The position numbers and the translations under genes are program-made. This document shows positions 39,643-48,753 of a stretch of DNA of 64,000 nucleotides, in pieces. This DNA comes from Variovorax paradoxus B4 (lineage in GTDB: Bacteria; Pseudomonadota; Gammaproteobacteria; Burkholderiales; Burkholderiaceae_C), in the NCBI RefSeq assembly GCF_000463015.1, contig NC_022247.1:1612001-1676000 (forward strand). Reading direction: 5' to 3'. The notes under the pieces were generated by a model that was not told the DNA's origin, ran no database searches, and saw only the letters and a program-made list of their open reading frames with translations. Positions within the stretch are counted from its first letter, which is position 1; the number at the start of each line of letters is the position of its first letter.

Positions 39643-41064
39643 TCAGGCGAACGTACGGACGTCGACAAAGTGGCCGTGCACCGCGGCAGCGGCGGCCATG
39701 GCCGGGCTCACGAGGTGGGTGCGGCCCCCGGCGCCCTGGCGGCCTTCGAAGTTGCGGTTGCTGGTGGAGGCGCAGCGCTCGCCGGGCTCCAGGCGGTCGG
39801 CGTTCATGGCCAGGCACATCGAGCAGCCGGGCTCGCGCCATTCGAAGCCTGCGGCCTTGAAGATCAGGTCGAGCCCCTCGCGCTCGGCCTGTTCCTTCAC
39901 CACGCCCGAACCGGGCACCACCATCGCGAGCTTGACGTTCTTGGCCACCTTCTGGCCGAGCTTCTTCACCACGGCGGCGGCTTCGCGCATGTCCTCGATG
40001 CGGCTGTTGGTGCACGAGCCGATGAACACCTTGTCGACGAAGATGTCGTTCATCGCCTTGTTCGGCTCCAGGCCCATGTAGACCAGCGCGCGCTCGATGG
40101 CGCCGCGCTTGCTGGGGTCCTTTTCCTTCTCGGGATCGGGTACGCGGCCATTGATGTCGACCACCATCTCGGGCGAAGTGCCCCAGGTCACTTGCGGCTG
40201 GATCTGCGTGGCGTCGAGTTCGACCACGGCGTCGAACTTCGCACCGGGGTCGGACTGCAGCGTGCGCCAGTAGGCCACGGCCAGGTCCCACTCCACGCCC
40301 GTGGGCGCGAGCGGGCGGCCCTTCACATAGCTGATGGTCTTTTCGTCGACCGCCACCAGCCCCGCACGCGCACCGGCCTCGATGGCCATGTTGCAGACCG
40401 TCATGCGGCCTTCCATGCTCAGGTCGCGGATGGCCGAGCCCGCGAATTCGATCGTGTAGCCCGTGCCGCCGGCGGTGCCGATCTTGCCGATGATCGCGAG
40501 CACGATGTCCTTGGCGGTGCAGCCGAAAGGCAGCTTGCCCTCGACCTTCACCAGCATGTTCTTCGCCTTCTTGCCCAGCAGCGTCTGCGTGGCCATCACG
40601 TGCTCGACCTCGCTGGTGCCGATGCCGTGCGCCAGTGCGCCGAAGGCGCCGTGCGTGGAGGTGTGCGAGTCGCCGCAGACCACCGTCATGCCCGGCAGCG
40701 TGGCGCCCGATTCGGGCCCGATCACGTGCACGATGCCCTGGCGCTTGCTCAGGAACGGAAAGAACGCGGCAGCGCCGAATTCCGCGATGTTCTTGTCGAG
40801 CGTGGTGACCTGCTCCTTGCTGGTGGGGTCGGCAATGCCTTCATAGCCGCGCTCCCAGCCCGTGGTCGGCGTGTTGTGGTCGGCCGTGGCCACGACCGAG
40901 CTGATGCGCCACAGCTTGCGGCCGGCGACGCGCAGGCCCTCGAAGGCCTGCGGGCTGGTGACTTCGTGCACCAGGTGGCGGTCGATGTAGAGGATCGCGG
41001 TGCCGTCTTCCTCGGTGTGGACGACGTGTTCGTCCCAGATCTTGTCGTAGAGCGTGCGTGCCAT
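39643..41064 (-). CDS. leuC: 3-isopropylmalate dehydratase large subunit
   Basis: This 473-residue aconitase-family protein binds a 4Fe-4S cluster through a cysteine in [11 protein letters not shown] and the pair in [23 protein letters not shown] is a family signature. ATG 41064 gives [15 protein letters not shown]. It is preceded on the same strand by a LysR regulator with 43 bp between, so that regulator may be its controller or only a co-transcribed neighbour. Confidence 0.97.
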   Translation of the reverse strand: MARTLYDKIWDEHVVHTEEDGTAILYIDRHLVHEVTSPQAFEGLRVAGRKLWRISSVVATADHNTPTTGWERGYEGIADPTSKEQVTTLDKNIAEFGAAAFFPFLSKRQGIVHVIGPESGATLPGMTVVCGDSHTSTHGAFGALAHGIGTSEVEHVMATQTLLGKKAKNMLVKVEGKLPFGCTAKDIVLAIIGKIGTAGGTGYTIEFAGSAIRDLSMEGRMTVCNMAIEAGARAGLVAVDEKTISYVKGRPLAPTGVEWDLAVAYWRTLQSDPGAKFDAVVELDATQIQPQVTWGTSPEMVVDINGRVPDPEKEKDPSKRGAIERALVYMGLEPNKAMNDIFVDKVFIGSCTNSRIEDMREAAAVVKKLGQKVAKNVKLAMVVPGSGVVKEQAEREGLDLIFKAAGFEWREPGCSMCLAMNADRLEPGERCASTSNRNFEGRQGAGGRTHLVSPAMAAAAAVHGHFVDVRTFA

Positions 41065-41107
41065 GTCGGTCTCTTGTCTTTCGTGGGGAGGTGAATTGTC
41101 TTGTGTT

Positions 41108-42061
41108 CTATGCGGCGAGCGGCTCGGCGGCATCGTGGGTGGCCGTCGGCGTGTGCAGATGGTTGACCAGCGTGCGCGCGGCCACCGGCAGGGTGGAGAA
41201 GTCGCGCGCCACCAGGCGGATCTCGCGCCTGGACCAGGCGTCGTTCAGCGCCACGCTGCAGAGGCGACTGCCGATGCCCGCCTGCAGCAGTTCGAAGGCG
41301 CGTTGCGGCATCACGCCGATGCCCAGCCCGTTGTCGATCATGCGGCACATGGCGTCGAGGCCGGTCACGTGGATGCGCAGCTTGACGCTGCGGCCCGCCT
41401 CGAGCGCGGCCTGGTGCATGGCCACGTAGATCGAGCTGTTGGTGTGCAGGCCGACGTGGTCGAAATCGAGCGAGGCGGCGAAGTCGATCGGCCCCTGCGT
41501 GGCCAGCGGGTGCCCGGCGGGCGCGATCAGCACGAGCCGGTCGTGGCGGTAGGGCAGCGTCTGCAACTCGTTCGTGCCGTCGGGAATGTGGCAGATGCCG
41601 AGGTCGGCCGCGCCTTCCTGGACCGCGCGCACCACTTCGTTGCTCAGATGCTCCTCGAGGTCGATCTTGATCGCGTCGTGCTCGCGCGTGAAGGCGCCGA
41701 GGTCCTCGGGAAGAAACTGCACGATGGCCGAGATGTTGGCATGCACGCGCACATGGCCGCGCACGCCCTCTGCGTATTCGCTGAGCTCGCCCTGCATCTT
41801 CTCGAGGCTGTAGAGCACCGAGCGCGCATGGTGCAGCAGGCTTTCGCCCGCGGGGGACAGATCGACGCCGCGCGCATGGCGGTAGAGGAGGGTGGTGCCC
41901 AGGGTGCTTTCCAGGTCCGACAGCCGCTTGCTGATGGCCGAAGCGGCAATGAATTCGCGTTCCGCCGCCCGCCCGATGCTGCCGAGCTCGCAAACGGCCA
42001 CGAACAGCTGCAGCGACGTGAGGTCGATGCGCCGGGCGAAATTGCGTTCGGAAGTGCTCAT
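41108..42061 (-). CDS. LysR-family transcriptional regulator
   Basis: This 317-residue protein has an N-terminal winged helix-turn-helix at about 14-70 ([33 protein letters not shown]). An effector-binding domain with the usual two lobes follows. The ligand is unknown. Its position directly upstream of leuC suggests a role in leucine or 2-isopropylmalate sensing, but this is inference. ATG 42061 is chosen. In-frame ATGs at 42127 and 42133 would place the promoter dyads inside the gene. Two matching T-N11-A dyads lie upstream. Confidence 0.88.
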   Translation of the reverse strand: MSTSERNFARRIDLTSLQLFVAVCELGSIGRAAEREFIAASAISKRLSDLESTLGTTLLYRHARGVDLSPAGESLLHHARSVLYSLEKMQGELSEYAEGVRGHVRVHANISAIVQFLPEDLGAFTREHDAIKIDLEEHLSNEVVRAVQEGAADLGICHIPDGTNELQTLPYRHDRLVLIAPAGHPLATQGPIDFAASLDFDHVGLHTNSSIYVAMHQAALEAGRSVKLRIHVTGLDAMCRMIDNGLGIGVMPQRAFELLQAGIGSRLCSVALNDAWSRREIRLVARDFSTLPVAARTLVNHLHTPTATHDAAEPLAA

Positions 42062-42073
42062 GGGGCTTTGGGC

Positions 42074-42139
42074 ATCGCGTCTGGCGATGAGTTTGCCATT
42101 TTCCCAGGGTTTTGACGGGTCTGCCATCGTCATGTGCGA
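42074..42139. promoter_or_regulatory. two matching LysR-type dyads upstream of the LysR gene
   Basis: ATCG-N7-CGAT occurs at 42074-42088 and again at 42125-42139. Each contains the T-N11-A pattern of LysR binding sites. Their centres are 51 bp apart, near five helical turns. The proximal dyad lies 13 bp before the LysR ATG and the distal one 64 bp. This suggests autoregulation by the adjacent regulator. Confidence 0.55.
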
Positions 42140-42185
42140 TGGGTTTATTGCCCTGAGGCGACGAGTCCCGGCTGCCCCGCACGAC

Positions 42186-42225
42186 AAAACGCCCCGCTCC
42201 TCGCTGTTCGGCGAGGGGCGGGGCG
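42186..42225 (-). terminator. intrinsic terminator of the entericidin-like gene
   Basis: CGCCCCGCTCCTCGC (42190-42204) and GCGAGGGGCGGGGCG (42211-42225) form a 15-bp stem with one G-T mismatch and a 6-nt loop. On the minus strand the stem is followed by TTTT (42189-42186). Confidence 0.8.
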
Positions 42226-42246
42226 GGGCGTTTGAGGCTCGGGTGC

Positions 42247-42387
42247 CTACTGGCGCTTCTTGGCGGCGTCTTCCATCTTTTCACCGCCCTTCTGGATGTC
42301 CTGGCCGGCACCCCTGACGGTGTTGCAGCCACCCAGCGGGATGGCGAGTGCGAAAGCGACGGCGATCAGCGCGGTAAGTTGCTTCAT
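42247..42387 (-). CDS. entericidin A/B family small lipoprotein
   Basis: This 46-residue protein has a lipoprotein signal with lipobox LGGC (C21). The mature part NTVRGAGQDIQKGGEKMEDAAKK is characteristic of entericidin EcnAB. Family members are small envelope lipoproteins linked to stress-induced lysis or membrane stability. Here there is a single copy, not an EcnA/EcnB antidote-toxin pair. An AGGAGA ribosome binding site precedes ATG 42387, and a strong terminator follows. It forms its own unit between gltA and the LysR gene. Confidence 0.88.
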   Translation of the reverse strand: MKQLTALIAVAFALAIPLGGCNTVRGAGQDIQKGGEKMEDAAKKRQ

Positions 42388-42488
42388 GACGGGTCTCCTG
42401 AAGGCGGTTGAAAAGCAAGGCGCGAAATCTCGGGCCTCCGCAGTCGAACCTACCCACGCCCCGCGGCCGGCCCTGTCAGCCAAGACGC

Positions 42489-42513
42489 AAAAAAGCTGCC
42501 CGAGGGCAGCTTT
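42489..42513 (-). terminator. intrinsic terminator of the sdh-gltA unit
   Basis: AAAGCTGCC (42492-42500) and GGCAGCTTT (42505-42513) form a perfect stem with a 4-nt loop. On the minus strand a run of T (42494-42489) follows. It lies 27 bp after the gltA stop. Confidence 0.88.
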
Positions 42514-42539
42514 GCGGCTTGAGCGCAAGCAGCGCGCGA

Positions 42540-43850
42540 TCAGCGCTTGCCGATGGGCTGCACGTCGCGCTTGGGCGAGCCTTCGAACAGCTGGCGCGGG
42601 CGGCCGATCTTGTACTCGGGGTCGCCGATCATTTCGTTCAGCTGCGCAATCCAGCCGACCGTGCGGGCCAGCGCGAAGATCGCGGTGAACAGCGGCACCG
42701 GAATGCCGATGGCGCGCTGCACGATGCCCGAGTAGAAGTCGACGTTCGGGTAGAGCTTGCGCGACACGAAGTACTCGTCTTCCAGGGCGATCTTTTCGAG
42801 TTCCTTGGCGAGCTTGAACAGCGGGTCCTGCTCCAGGCCCAGCTCGGTCAGCACTTCGTTGCAGGTTTCCTGCATCAGCTTGGCGCGCGGGTCGTAGTTC
42901 TTGTACACGCGGTGGCCGAAGCCCATGAGCTTGACGTTCGAGTTCTTGTCCTTGACCTTCTTGATGAACTCGCCGATCTTCTCCACGCCGCCTTCCTTCT
43001 GGATGTCGTAGAGCATGTTGAGCGCCGCTTCGTTGGCGCCGCCGTGGGCCGGGCCCCAGAGGCAGGCCACGCCGGCTGCGATGGCCGCGAAGGGGTTGGT
43101 GCCCGACGAGCCGCACAGGCGCACGGTCGAGGTCGAGGCGTTCTGCTCATGGTCTGCGTGCAGGATGAAGATGCGGTCGAGCGCGCGCTCGAGCACCGGG
43201 TTCACCTTGTACTCCTCGCAAGGCGTGGCGAACATCATGTGCAGGAAGTTGCCCGCGTAGCTCAGGTCGTTCTTCGGGTACATGTACGGCTGGCCGATCG
43301 TGTACTTGTAGGCCATGGCCACGAGCGTCGGCATCTTCGCGATCAGGCGGATCGCGGCGATCTCGCGGTGCTCGGGATTGTTGATGTCCGTGCTGTCGTG
43401 ATAGAAGGCCGACAGTGCGCCCACCAGGCCGGTCATGATGGCCATCGGATGCGCGTCGCGGCGGAAGCCGCGCAGGAAGAACTGCATCTGCTCGTTGACC
43501 ATCGTGTGGTTGGTCACGAGCTTGGTGAAGTTGGTTTTCTTGGCCTGGTCCGGCAGTTCGCCGTAGAGCAGCAGGTGGCAGGTCTCGAGGAAGTCGCAGT
43601 TGGTTGCGAGTTGCTCGATGGGGTAGCCGCGATACAGCAGCTCGCCCTTGTCGCCGTCGATGTACGTGATGGCCGACTGGCAGGCGGCGGTCGACATGAA
43701 GCCCGGGTCATAGGTGAACATGCCGGTCTGCGCATAGAGCTTGCGGATGTCGATCACGTCGGGACCGACGGTGCCCTTGTAGATCGGCAGTTCGACGCTG
43801 TCTCCGCCGTTGCTGAACGACAGCGTGGCCTTGGTATCGGAAGCTTTCAT
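42540..43850 (-). CDS. gltA: citrate synthase (type II)
   Basis: This 436-residue enzyme has the catalytic histidines in ILHADHEQN and in the GHRVYK region, with the signature [13 protein letters not shown] and a [11 protein letters not shown] region. It condenses oxaloacetate and acetyl-CoA and starts the TCA cycle. The length and N-terminal domain match the hexameric, NADH-sensitive Gram-negative type. It is the last gene of the sdhCDAB-sdhE-gltA unit and is followed by its own terminator. Confidence 0.97.
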   Translation of the reverse strand: MKASDTKATLSFSNGGDSVELPIYKGTVGPDVIDIRKLYAQTGMFTYDPGFMSTAACQSAITYIDGDKGELLYRGYPIEQLATNCDFLETCHLLLYGELPDQAKKTNFTKLVTNHTMVNEQMQFFLRGFRRDAHPMAIMTGLVGALSAFYHDSTDINNPEHREIAAIRLIAKMPTLVAMAYKYTIGQPYMYPKNDLSYAGNFLHMMFATPCEEYKVNPVLERALDRIFILHADHEQNASTSTVRLCGSSGTNPFAAIAAGVACLWGPAHGGANEAALNMLYDIQKEGGVEKIGEFIKKVKDKNSNVKLMGFGHRVYKNYDPRAKLMQETCNEVLTELGLEQDPLFKLAKELEKIALEDEYFVSRKLYPNVDFYSGIVQRAIGIPVPLFTAIFALARTVGWIAQLNEMIGDPEYKIGRPRQLFEGSPKRDVQPIGKR

Positions 43851-43874
43851 TTCGGGGTTCTTTCAGAGGAGTAT

Positions 43875-44198
43875 TCAGGAGGGCGAAGAGGAAACGGAGG
43901 TTGCGGGACGCTGCGCGCCGTCGGTGCGCATCAGCTGCAGCAACTCGACCACCTCGGCCCCGGCCCATGCGGGCTCGGGCTCCTTTCTTCGCAGGAGAAG
44001 ATCGAGGAGATCGTTGTCCGACAGGTCCATCAAGGTCTCCATCGCTCCCGCCTGGCCATTGGTCATGCGGGATTCGTGCCGCTCGAAGAAGCGGGCGATG
44101 AACAGGTCGTTCTCGAGCAGGCCGCGCCGGCAGCGCCACTTCAGCTTGCTCAGCGCACGTTCGCTGATCGGCTGTGCGAGTTCGGCAGCGGTTTGCAT
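43875..44198 (-). CDS. sdhE: succinate dehydrogenase flavinylation factor SdhE
   Basis: This 107-residue protein has the RGxxE motif (R25-E29, RRGLLENDLF) in a helical DUF339 domain ending near FLRRKEPE-like residues. SdhE helps attach FAD covalently to SdhA. It lies between sdhB and gltA on the same strand, the expected place. A Ser/Thr-rich tail of about 15 residues is non-conserved. Confidence 0.93.
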   Translation of the reverse strand: MQTAAELAQPISERALSKLKWRCRRGLLENDLFIARFFERHESRMTNGQAGAMETLMDLSDNDLLDLLLRRKEPEPAWAGAEVVELLQLMRTDGAQRPATSVSSSPS

Positions 44199-44216
44199 GG
44201 TTTCTCTCGGAAAAGT

Positions 44217-44918
44217 TCAGATGGCGCGGCGCACCATCAGTTCCTTGATCTTGCCGATCGCCTTGGTCGGGTTCAGGTTCTTCGGGCACACGTCGACGCA
44301 GTTCATGATCGTGTGGCAGCGGAACAGGCGGTACGGGTCTTCGAGGTTGTCCAGGCGTTCGGCGGTGGCTTCGTCGCGGCTGTCGGCGATGAAGCGGTAG
44401 GCCTGCAGCAGGCCGGCCGGGCCCACGAACTTGTCGGGATTCCACCAGAAGCTCGGACAGCTGGTCGAGCAGCTCGCGCACAGGATGCACTCGTACAGGC
44501 CGTTGAGCTCGTCGCGCTCCTCGGGCGACTGCAGGCGCTCCTTCTCGGGCGGCACGTTGTCGTTCTGCAGGTACGGCTTGATCGAGTTGTACTGCTTGAA
44601 GAACTGCGTCATGTCCACGATCAGGTCGCGGATGACGGGCAGGCCCGGCAGCGGCTTCAGCACGATCGTGCCCTTGAGCGTGAGCATGTTGGTCAGGCAG
44701 GCGAGGCCGTTCTTGCCGTTGATGTTCATCGCGTCGGAGCCGCAGACGCCTTCGCGGCACGAGCGGCGGAACGACAGGGTGGGATCCTGCGCCTTGAGCT
44801 TCATCAGGGCGTCGAGCAGCATGCGCTCATGGCCGTCGAGTTCGATCTCGACGGTCTGCATGTAGGGCTTGGCGTCCTTGTCCGGGTCGTAGCGGTAGAT
44901 CTGGAATGTGCGCTTCAT
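44217..44918 (-). CDS. sdhB: succinate dehydrogenase iron-sulfur subunit
   Basis: This 233-residue protein has three cluster motifs: the 2Fe-2S ligands in SCREGVCGSDAM and GLAC, the 4Fe-4S motif CILCASC, and the 3Fe-4S region CHTIMNCVDVCPK. It carries electrons from SdhA flavin to quinone. It lies 27 bp after sdhA. Confidence 0.98.
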   Translation of the reverse strand: MKRTFQIYRYDPDKDAKPYMQTVEIELDGHERMLLDALMKLKAQDPTLSFRRSCREGVCGSDAMNINGKNGLACLTNMLTLKGTIVLKPLPGLPVIRDLIVDMTQFFKQYNSIKPYLQNDNVPPEKERLQSPEERDELNGLYECILCASCSTSCPSFWWNPDKFVGPAGLLQAYRFIADSRDEATAERLDNLEDPYRLFRCHTIMNCVDVCPKNLNPTKAIGKIKELMVRRAI

Positions 44919-44945
44919 CGTGAAACCTTGTGATGTTGTTCTGGC

Positions 44946-46754
44946 TTAGAACGTACGGACCTTGGGAGGAACGGAGTCGACCGTCAGCGGCTTGAGGTTG
45001 ACCGGCTTGTAGGAGAGGCGGTTGTCCTGGCTGTACCAGAGCGTGTGCTTCATCCAGTTGGCGTCGTCGCGGCCGAGCGGCGCGACCGGGTCGTCGGCCG
45101 GGCGTTCGTAGTCTTCGACCGTGTGCGCGCCGCGGCATTCCTTGCGGGCGGCAGCCGAAACCATGGTGGCCTGCGCCACTTCGATCAGGTTGTCGACTTC
45201 GAGCGCTTCGATGCGGGCGGTGTTGAACACCTTCGACTTGTCCTTCAGGCCGATCGCGTTGACGCGCTCGCGCACGGCGGCGATCTTGACCACGCCCTCG
45301 TCCATCGAGGCCTGCTTGCGGAACACGGCCGCGTGCTGCTGCATGACGGCGCGGATCTCGCCCGCCACGTCCTGTGCGTATTCGCCGTCGGTGGCTGCCT
45401 CGAGGCGGTTCAGGCGCTCCAGCGTGCGGTCGGCGGCATCGGCCGGCAGCGGCTTGTGCTCCTTCAGCTTGTCGTTGAACTCGACGATGTGGTTGCCGGC
45501 CGCGCGGCCGAACACCAGCAGGTCGAGCAGCGAATTGGTGCCCAGGCGGTTGGCGCCGTGCACGCTCACGCAGGAGCATTCGCCCACCGCATAGAGGCCG
45601 TTCACCACGGCGCTGTTCTGGTCGCCTTGCTGAATCACGACCTGGCCGTTGATGTTGGTCGGAATGCCGCCCATCTGGTAGTGGATGGTCGGCACCACGG
45701 GGATCGGCTCCTTGGTGATGTCGACGTTGGCGAAGTTCACGCCGATTTCGTACACCGAGGGCAGGCGCTTGTGGATGGTCTCGGCGCCGAGGTGGTCGAG
45801 CTTCAGCAGCACGTAGTCCTTGTTGGGACCGCAGCCGCGGCCTTCCTTGATTTCCTGGTCCATCGAGCGCGAGACGAAGTCGCGCGGCGCCAGGTCCTTC
45901 AGCGTGGGCGCATAGCGCTCCATGAAGCGTTCGCCGTTGCTGTTGAGCAGGATGGCGCCTTCGCCGCGGCAGCCTTCGGTCAGCAGCACGCCGGCGCCGG
46001 CCACGCCGGTCGGGTGGAACTGCCAGAACTCCATGTCCTGCAGCGGAATGCCCGAACGCGCGGCCATGCCGAGGCCGTCGCCGGTGTTGATGAAGGCGTT
46101 GGTCGAGGCCTGGAAGATGCGGCCTGCGCCGCCGGTGGCCAGCAGCACGGTCTTGGCCTGCAGGATGTGCAGGTCGCCGGTTTCCATTTCGAGCGCGGTC
46201 ACGCCGACCACGTCGCCTTCGGCGTCGCGGATCAGGTCGAGTGCCATCCACTCGACGAAGAACTGCGTGCGTGCCTCGACGTTCTTCTGGTAGAGCGTGT
46301 GCAGCATCGCGTGGCCGGTGCGGTCGGCCGCGGCGCAGGCGCGCTGCACGGGCTTCTCGCCGTAGTTGGCCGTGTGGCCGCCGAAGGGACGCTGGTAGAT
46401 CGTGCCGTCGGGGTTGCGGTCGAAGGGCATGCCGAAGTGCTCGAGCTCGTACACGACCTTCGGGGCTTCGCGGCACATGAACTCGATCGCGTCCTGGTCG
46501 CCGAGCCAGTCGGAACCCTTGATCGTGTCGTAGAAGTGGTAGTGCCAGTTGTCCTCGCTCATGTTGCCCAGCGATGCGCCCACGCCGCCTTGCGCGGCGA
46601 CGGTGTGCGAACGGGTGGGGAACACCTTGGAGAGCACCGCCACATTGAGGCCGGCACGGGCCAGTTGCAGCGAGGCGCGCATGCCGGAGCCGCCGGCACC
46701 GACGATCACGACGTCGAACTTGCGCTTGGTGATATTTTCTTTTGTGTAGGTCAT
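44946..46754 (-). CDS. sdhA: succinate dehydrogenase flavoprotein subunit
   Basis: This 602-residue protein has the FAD-binding VVIVGAGGSGMRAS, the covalent-FAD histidine in RSHTVAAQGG and HPTGVAGAG in the active site. It oxidises succinate to fumarate on the cytoplasmic face of the inner membrane. ATG 46754 is chosen. An in-frame start at 46808 would overlap sdhD and adds unconserved residues. sdhD lies 7 bp upstream. Confidence 0.98.
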   Translation of the reverse strand: MTYTKENITKRKFDVVIVGAGGSGMRASLQLARAGLNVAVLSKVFPTRSHTVAAQGGVGASLGNMSEDNWHYHFYDTIKGSDWLGDQDAIEFMCREAPKVVYELEHFGMPFDRNPDGTIYQRPFGGHTANYGEKPVQRACAAADRTGHAMLHTLYQKNVEARTQFFVEWMALDLIRDAEGDVVGVTALEMETGDLHILQAKTVLLATGGAGRIFQASTNAFINTGDGLGMAARSGIPLQDMEFWQFHPTGVAGAGVLLTEGCRGEGAILLNSNGERFMERYAPTLKDLAPRDFVSRSMDQEIKEGRGCGPNKDYVLLKLDHLGAETIHKRLPSVYEIGVNFANVDITKEPIPVVPTIHYQMGGIPTNINGQVVIQQGDQNSAVVNGLYAVGECSCVSVHGANRLGTNSLLDLLVFGRAAGNHIVEFNDKLKEHKPLPADAADRTLERLNRLEAATDGEYAQDVAGEIRAVMQQHAAVFRKQASMDEGVVKIAAVRERVNAIGLKDKSKVFNTARIEALEVDNLIEVAQATMVSAAARKECRGAHTVEDYERPADDPVAPLGRDDANWMKHTLWYSQDNRLSYKPVNLKPLTVDSVPPKVRTF

Positions 46755-46761
46755 GGTGGGG

Positions 46762-47127
46762 TCAGATCTTCCAAAGCACTTGAATGGCCCAACCCGCACA
46801 ACCGACAAGCCAGACGATGGTGAAAATTTGCAGGGCGAGGCGGATGCCGACGGGCTGGACGTAGTCCATCCACACGTCGCGCATGCCCACCCACACGTGG
46901 TACAGCAGGGAAGCGATCACGCAGAAGGTCAGCACCTTCATCCACTGCGCGGCGAAGATGCCGGCCCAGAGGTCGTAGCCGATGGGGCCGCGCGTGAAGA
47001 TCAGCTGCGCGAGCAGGATGATCGTGAAGAGCGCCATCAGGCCGCCCGTGATGCGCTGGCTGAGCCAGTCGCGCAAACCGTAGTGCGCGCCGACGACGAT
47101 GCGCTTGGAGCCGTAATTCACAGACAT
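46762..47127 (-). CDS. sdhD: succinate dehydrogenase membrane anchor subunit
   Basis: This 121-residue protein has three membrane helices. H77 (LLYHVWVGMRD) and D88-Y89 (WMDY) match the region that binds haem and quinone in SdhD. It anchors SdhAB with SdhC. It lies 13 bp after sdhC. Confidence 0.93.
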   Translation of the reverse strand: MSVNYGSKRIVVGAHYGLRDWLSQRITGGLMALFTIILLAQLIFTRGPIGYDLWAGIFAAQWMKVLTFCVIASLLYHVWVGMRDVWMDYVQPVGIRLALQIFTIVWLVGCAGWAIQVLWKI

Positions 47128-47140
47128 GGTTGGCTCCTTC

Positions 47141-47587
47141 TCAGTACAGGCCGAACAACTTGGCGCCGAGCACCACGGTGAGCAGGATGCTCAGGGCCAG
47201 CGTGACCATGGCGGAGGTCTGGCCGAACTCCTTGGTGACGGCGGCATGGCTCACGTCCATCCAGAGGTGGCGCAGGCCGGCGATGAAATGGTGCAGGTAG
47301 GCCCAGATCAGCGCGAGAGCCACCAGCTTGATGAACCAGCCCGGAACGAAGCCAAGACCGCTGTTGAAGGCGGCCTTGAATCTGGCGAAGGAATAGTCGG
47401 ACGAAAGCGAGGTGTCGAACATCCAGATGATGAACGGCAGCAGCAGGAACATGAGGATGCCGCTCACGCGGTGCAGGATCGACACGATGCCGGCCGGCGG
47501 CAGCCGATAGGTCGTGAGATCGGTGAAGGCATTGATGTTTCGGAATTCGCGACGCGGTGGCCGGGGAGGAGTTGCAAGCTCTGTCAT
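47141..47587 (-). CDS. sdhC: succinate dehydrogenase cytochrome b556 subunit
   Basis: This 148-residue protein has three membrane helices, the signature SILHRVSGI (H39, R40) and the haem ligand H100 in HHFIAGLRHLWMD. The first 30 residues are proline-rich and cytoplasmic. ATG 47587 is used. A start at 47686 in frame would run through the promoter region. It leads the sdhCDAB-sdhE-gltA unit. Confidence 0.94.
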   Translation of the reverse strand: MTELATPPRPPRREFRNINAFTDLTTYRLPPAGIVSILHRVSGILMFLLLPFIIWMFDTSLSSDYSFARFKAAFNSGLGFVPGWFIKLVALALIWAYLHHFIAGLRHLWMDVSHAAVTKEFGQTSAMVTLALSILLTVVLGAKLFGLY

Positions 47588-47674
47588 TGGGGAGGCTTTC
47601 GTGGCTTGGTGGCTTGTTCTGGGAGCGAACGCTTTTGTTTCTTCTGCGGAATGCAAACAACGCAAAATTCTATT

Positions 47675-47689
47675 GCAATGCACCATTGC
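47675..47689. promoter_or_regulatory. dyad in the sdhC upstream region
   Basis: GCAATG-N3-CATTGC is a perfect inverted repeat in the 223-bp gap between sdhC and the GntR gene. On the minus strand a TAGAAT -10-like hexamer (47673-47668) follows at once. It may be an operator for the sdh-gltA promoter. The rest of the gap (47588-47810) holds nothing else I can identify. Confidence 0.35.
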
Positions 47690-47810
47690 GTGGCGGAGGT
47701 GCCCGCGTCGGCGCAGCGATGCAGTCGGATGCTAGGGAGTTCGCGGCGTGTTGCGCACGAATCTTTGGCGCTGCCATGCGGTGGGGTCGTGATGCCATCT
47801 GGATGCGCTC

Positions 47811-48569
47811 TCAACCGAGCTGGTTGCGGTAGTGGTGCGTGTCGGTGCGATAGAGGCCGCGGCGCAATTCCATCGGCATGTCGTGGTAGGTGTGGGCCAG
47901 GCGCTCCACGCTGAGCAAAGGCATCTGCAACGGCACGTCGAGCAGCGCGGCCTGTTCCGCATCGGGCAGCACGGCGCGGATTTTTTCCTCGGCGCGCACC
48001 ATGCGCACGCCGAATTCGGTTTCGAACATGGCGTACATCGGGCCCGGCCAGGCTCGCAGCCGCTCGGCGGTGAGGCCCTTGAAGGGCGCACCGGGAAGCC
48101 AGAGGTCCTCGAGGATGGTGGGCACGCCCCCATAGGCGAGCACGCGCCGCACCTGCAGCACCGCGTCGCCCGTGCGCAGGCCCAGTGCGCGCGCCACGTC
48201 GGCCGAGGCGCGCTGGCGGCGGCAATCGACGATGGTGCGCTCGGCGGGGCCTTCGGTGCTCGGGGTGCCGACATCGGGCACGAGCTTCAGAAAGCGATAT
48301 TGCACATGCTGCTCGGCATGCGTGGCGACGAAGGTGCCCTTGCCCTGGCGCCGCACCACGAGATTCTCGGCCGCCAGTTCGTCGATGGCCTTGCGCACCG
48401 TGCCTTGGCTGACGCGGTAGCGCACCGCAAGATCCATCTCGCTCGGAATCGGCTCGCCCGGCTTCCACTCGCCGGCCTGCAGGCTCTGCAGGATCAGCGT
48501 CTTGATCTGCTGATAGAGCGGACTGAAGGAGGGCGTCGCAGAATCTTCGAGGACGGTGGAGGCATTCAT
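47811..48569 (-). CDS. GntR-family (HutC subfamily) transcriptional regulator
   Basis: This 252-residue protein has a GntR winged helix at about 18-85 (LYQQIKTLILQSLQAGEWKPG, PSEMDLAVRYRVSQGTVRKAIDELA, GKGTFV). A UTRA ligand-binding domain typical of the HutC subfamily follows. It lies between mdh and the sdh-gltA unit, so control of TCA genes is likely. The effector is unknown. ATG 48569 is chosen. A dyad with an adjacent direct repeat lies 41 bp upstream. Confidence 0.88.
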   Translation of the reverse strand: MNASTVLEDSATPSFSPLYQQIKTLILQSLQAGEWKPGEPIPSEMDLAVRYRVSQGTVRKAIDELAAENLVVRRQGKGTFVATHAEQHVQYRFLKLVPDVGTPSTEGPAERTIVDCRRQRASADVARALGLRTGDAVLQVRRVLAYGGVPTILEDLWLPGAPFKGLTAERLRAWPGPMYAMFETEFGVRMVRAEEKIRAVLPDAEQAALLDVPLQMPLLSVERLAHTYHDMPMELRRGLYRTDTHHYRNQLG

Positions 48570-48606
48570 GGCAGCGGTGGGGTGCGCCGTGGCGGAACCT
48601 CGGAGC

Positions 48607-48629
48607 ATATCTTATATAAGACATAAGAC
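48607..48629. promoter_or_regulatory. candidate GntR operator between the regulator and mdh
   Basis: TCTTATATAAGA (48610-48621) is a perfect 12-bp palindrome, nearly extended to 18 bp. It overlaps a tandem direct repeat of ATAAGAC (48616-48622 and 48623-48629). AT-rich palindromes of this shape are typical HutC-type operators. A -10-like TAAAAT for mdh lies at 48649-48654, so the site would overlap the mdh -35 region. Confidence 0.55.
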
Positions 48630-48753
48630 GAGGCTCATCGAATCGGCTTAAAATGCGGGCCGGCCTGCGCCGCGGGAAGGATTCCCGCCCTGCAGGACCA
48701 TCGGCGCCCCGCGCGCCCGCCGATACCGTTTCACCATCTTCTGGAGTCTTCCC

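Noticed and set aside
42408..46823. Long plus-strand frames (841 and 592 codons) opposite gltA, sdhE, sdhB and sdhA
   Set aside because: Antisense to well-supported conserved genes, with a composition expected from complement reading.
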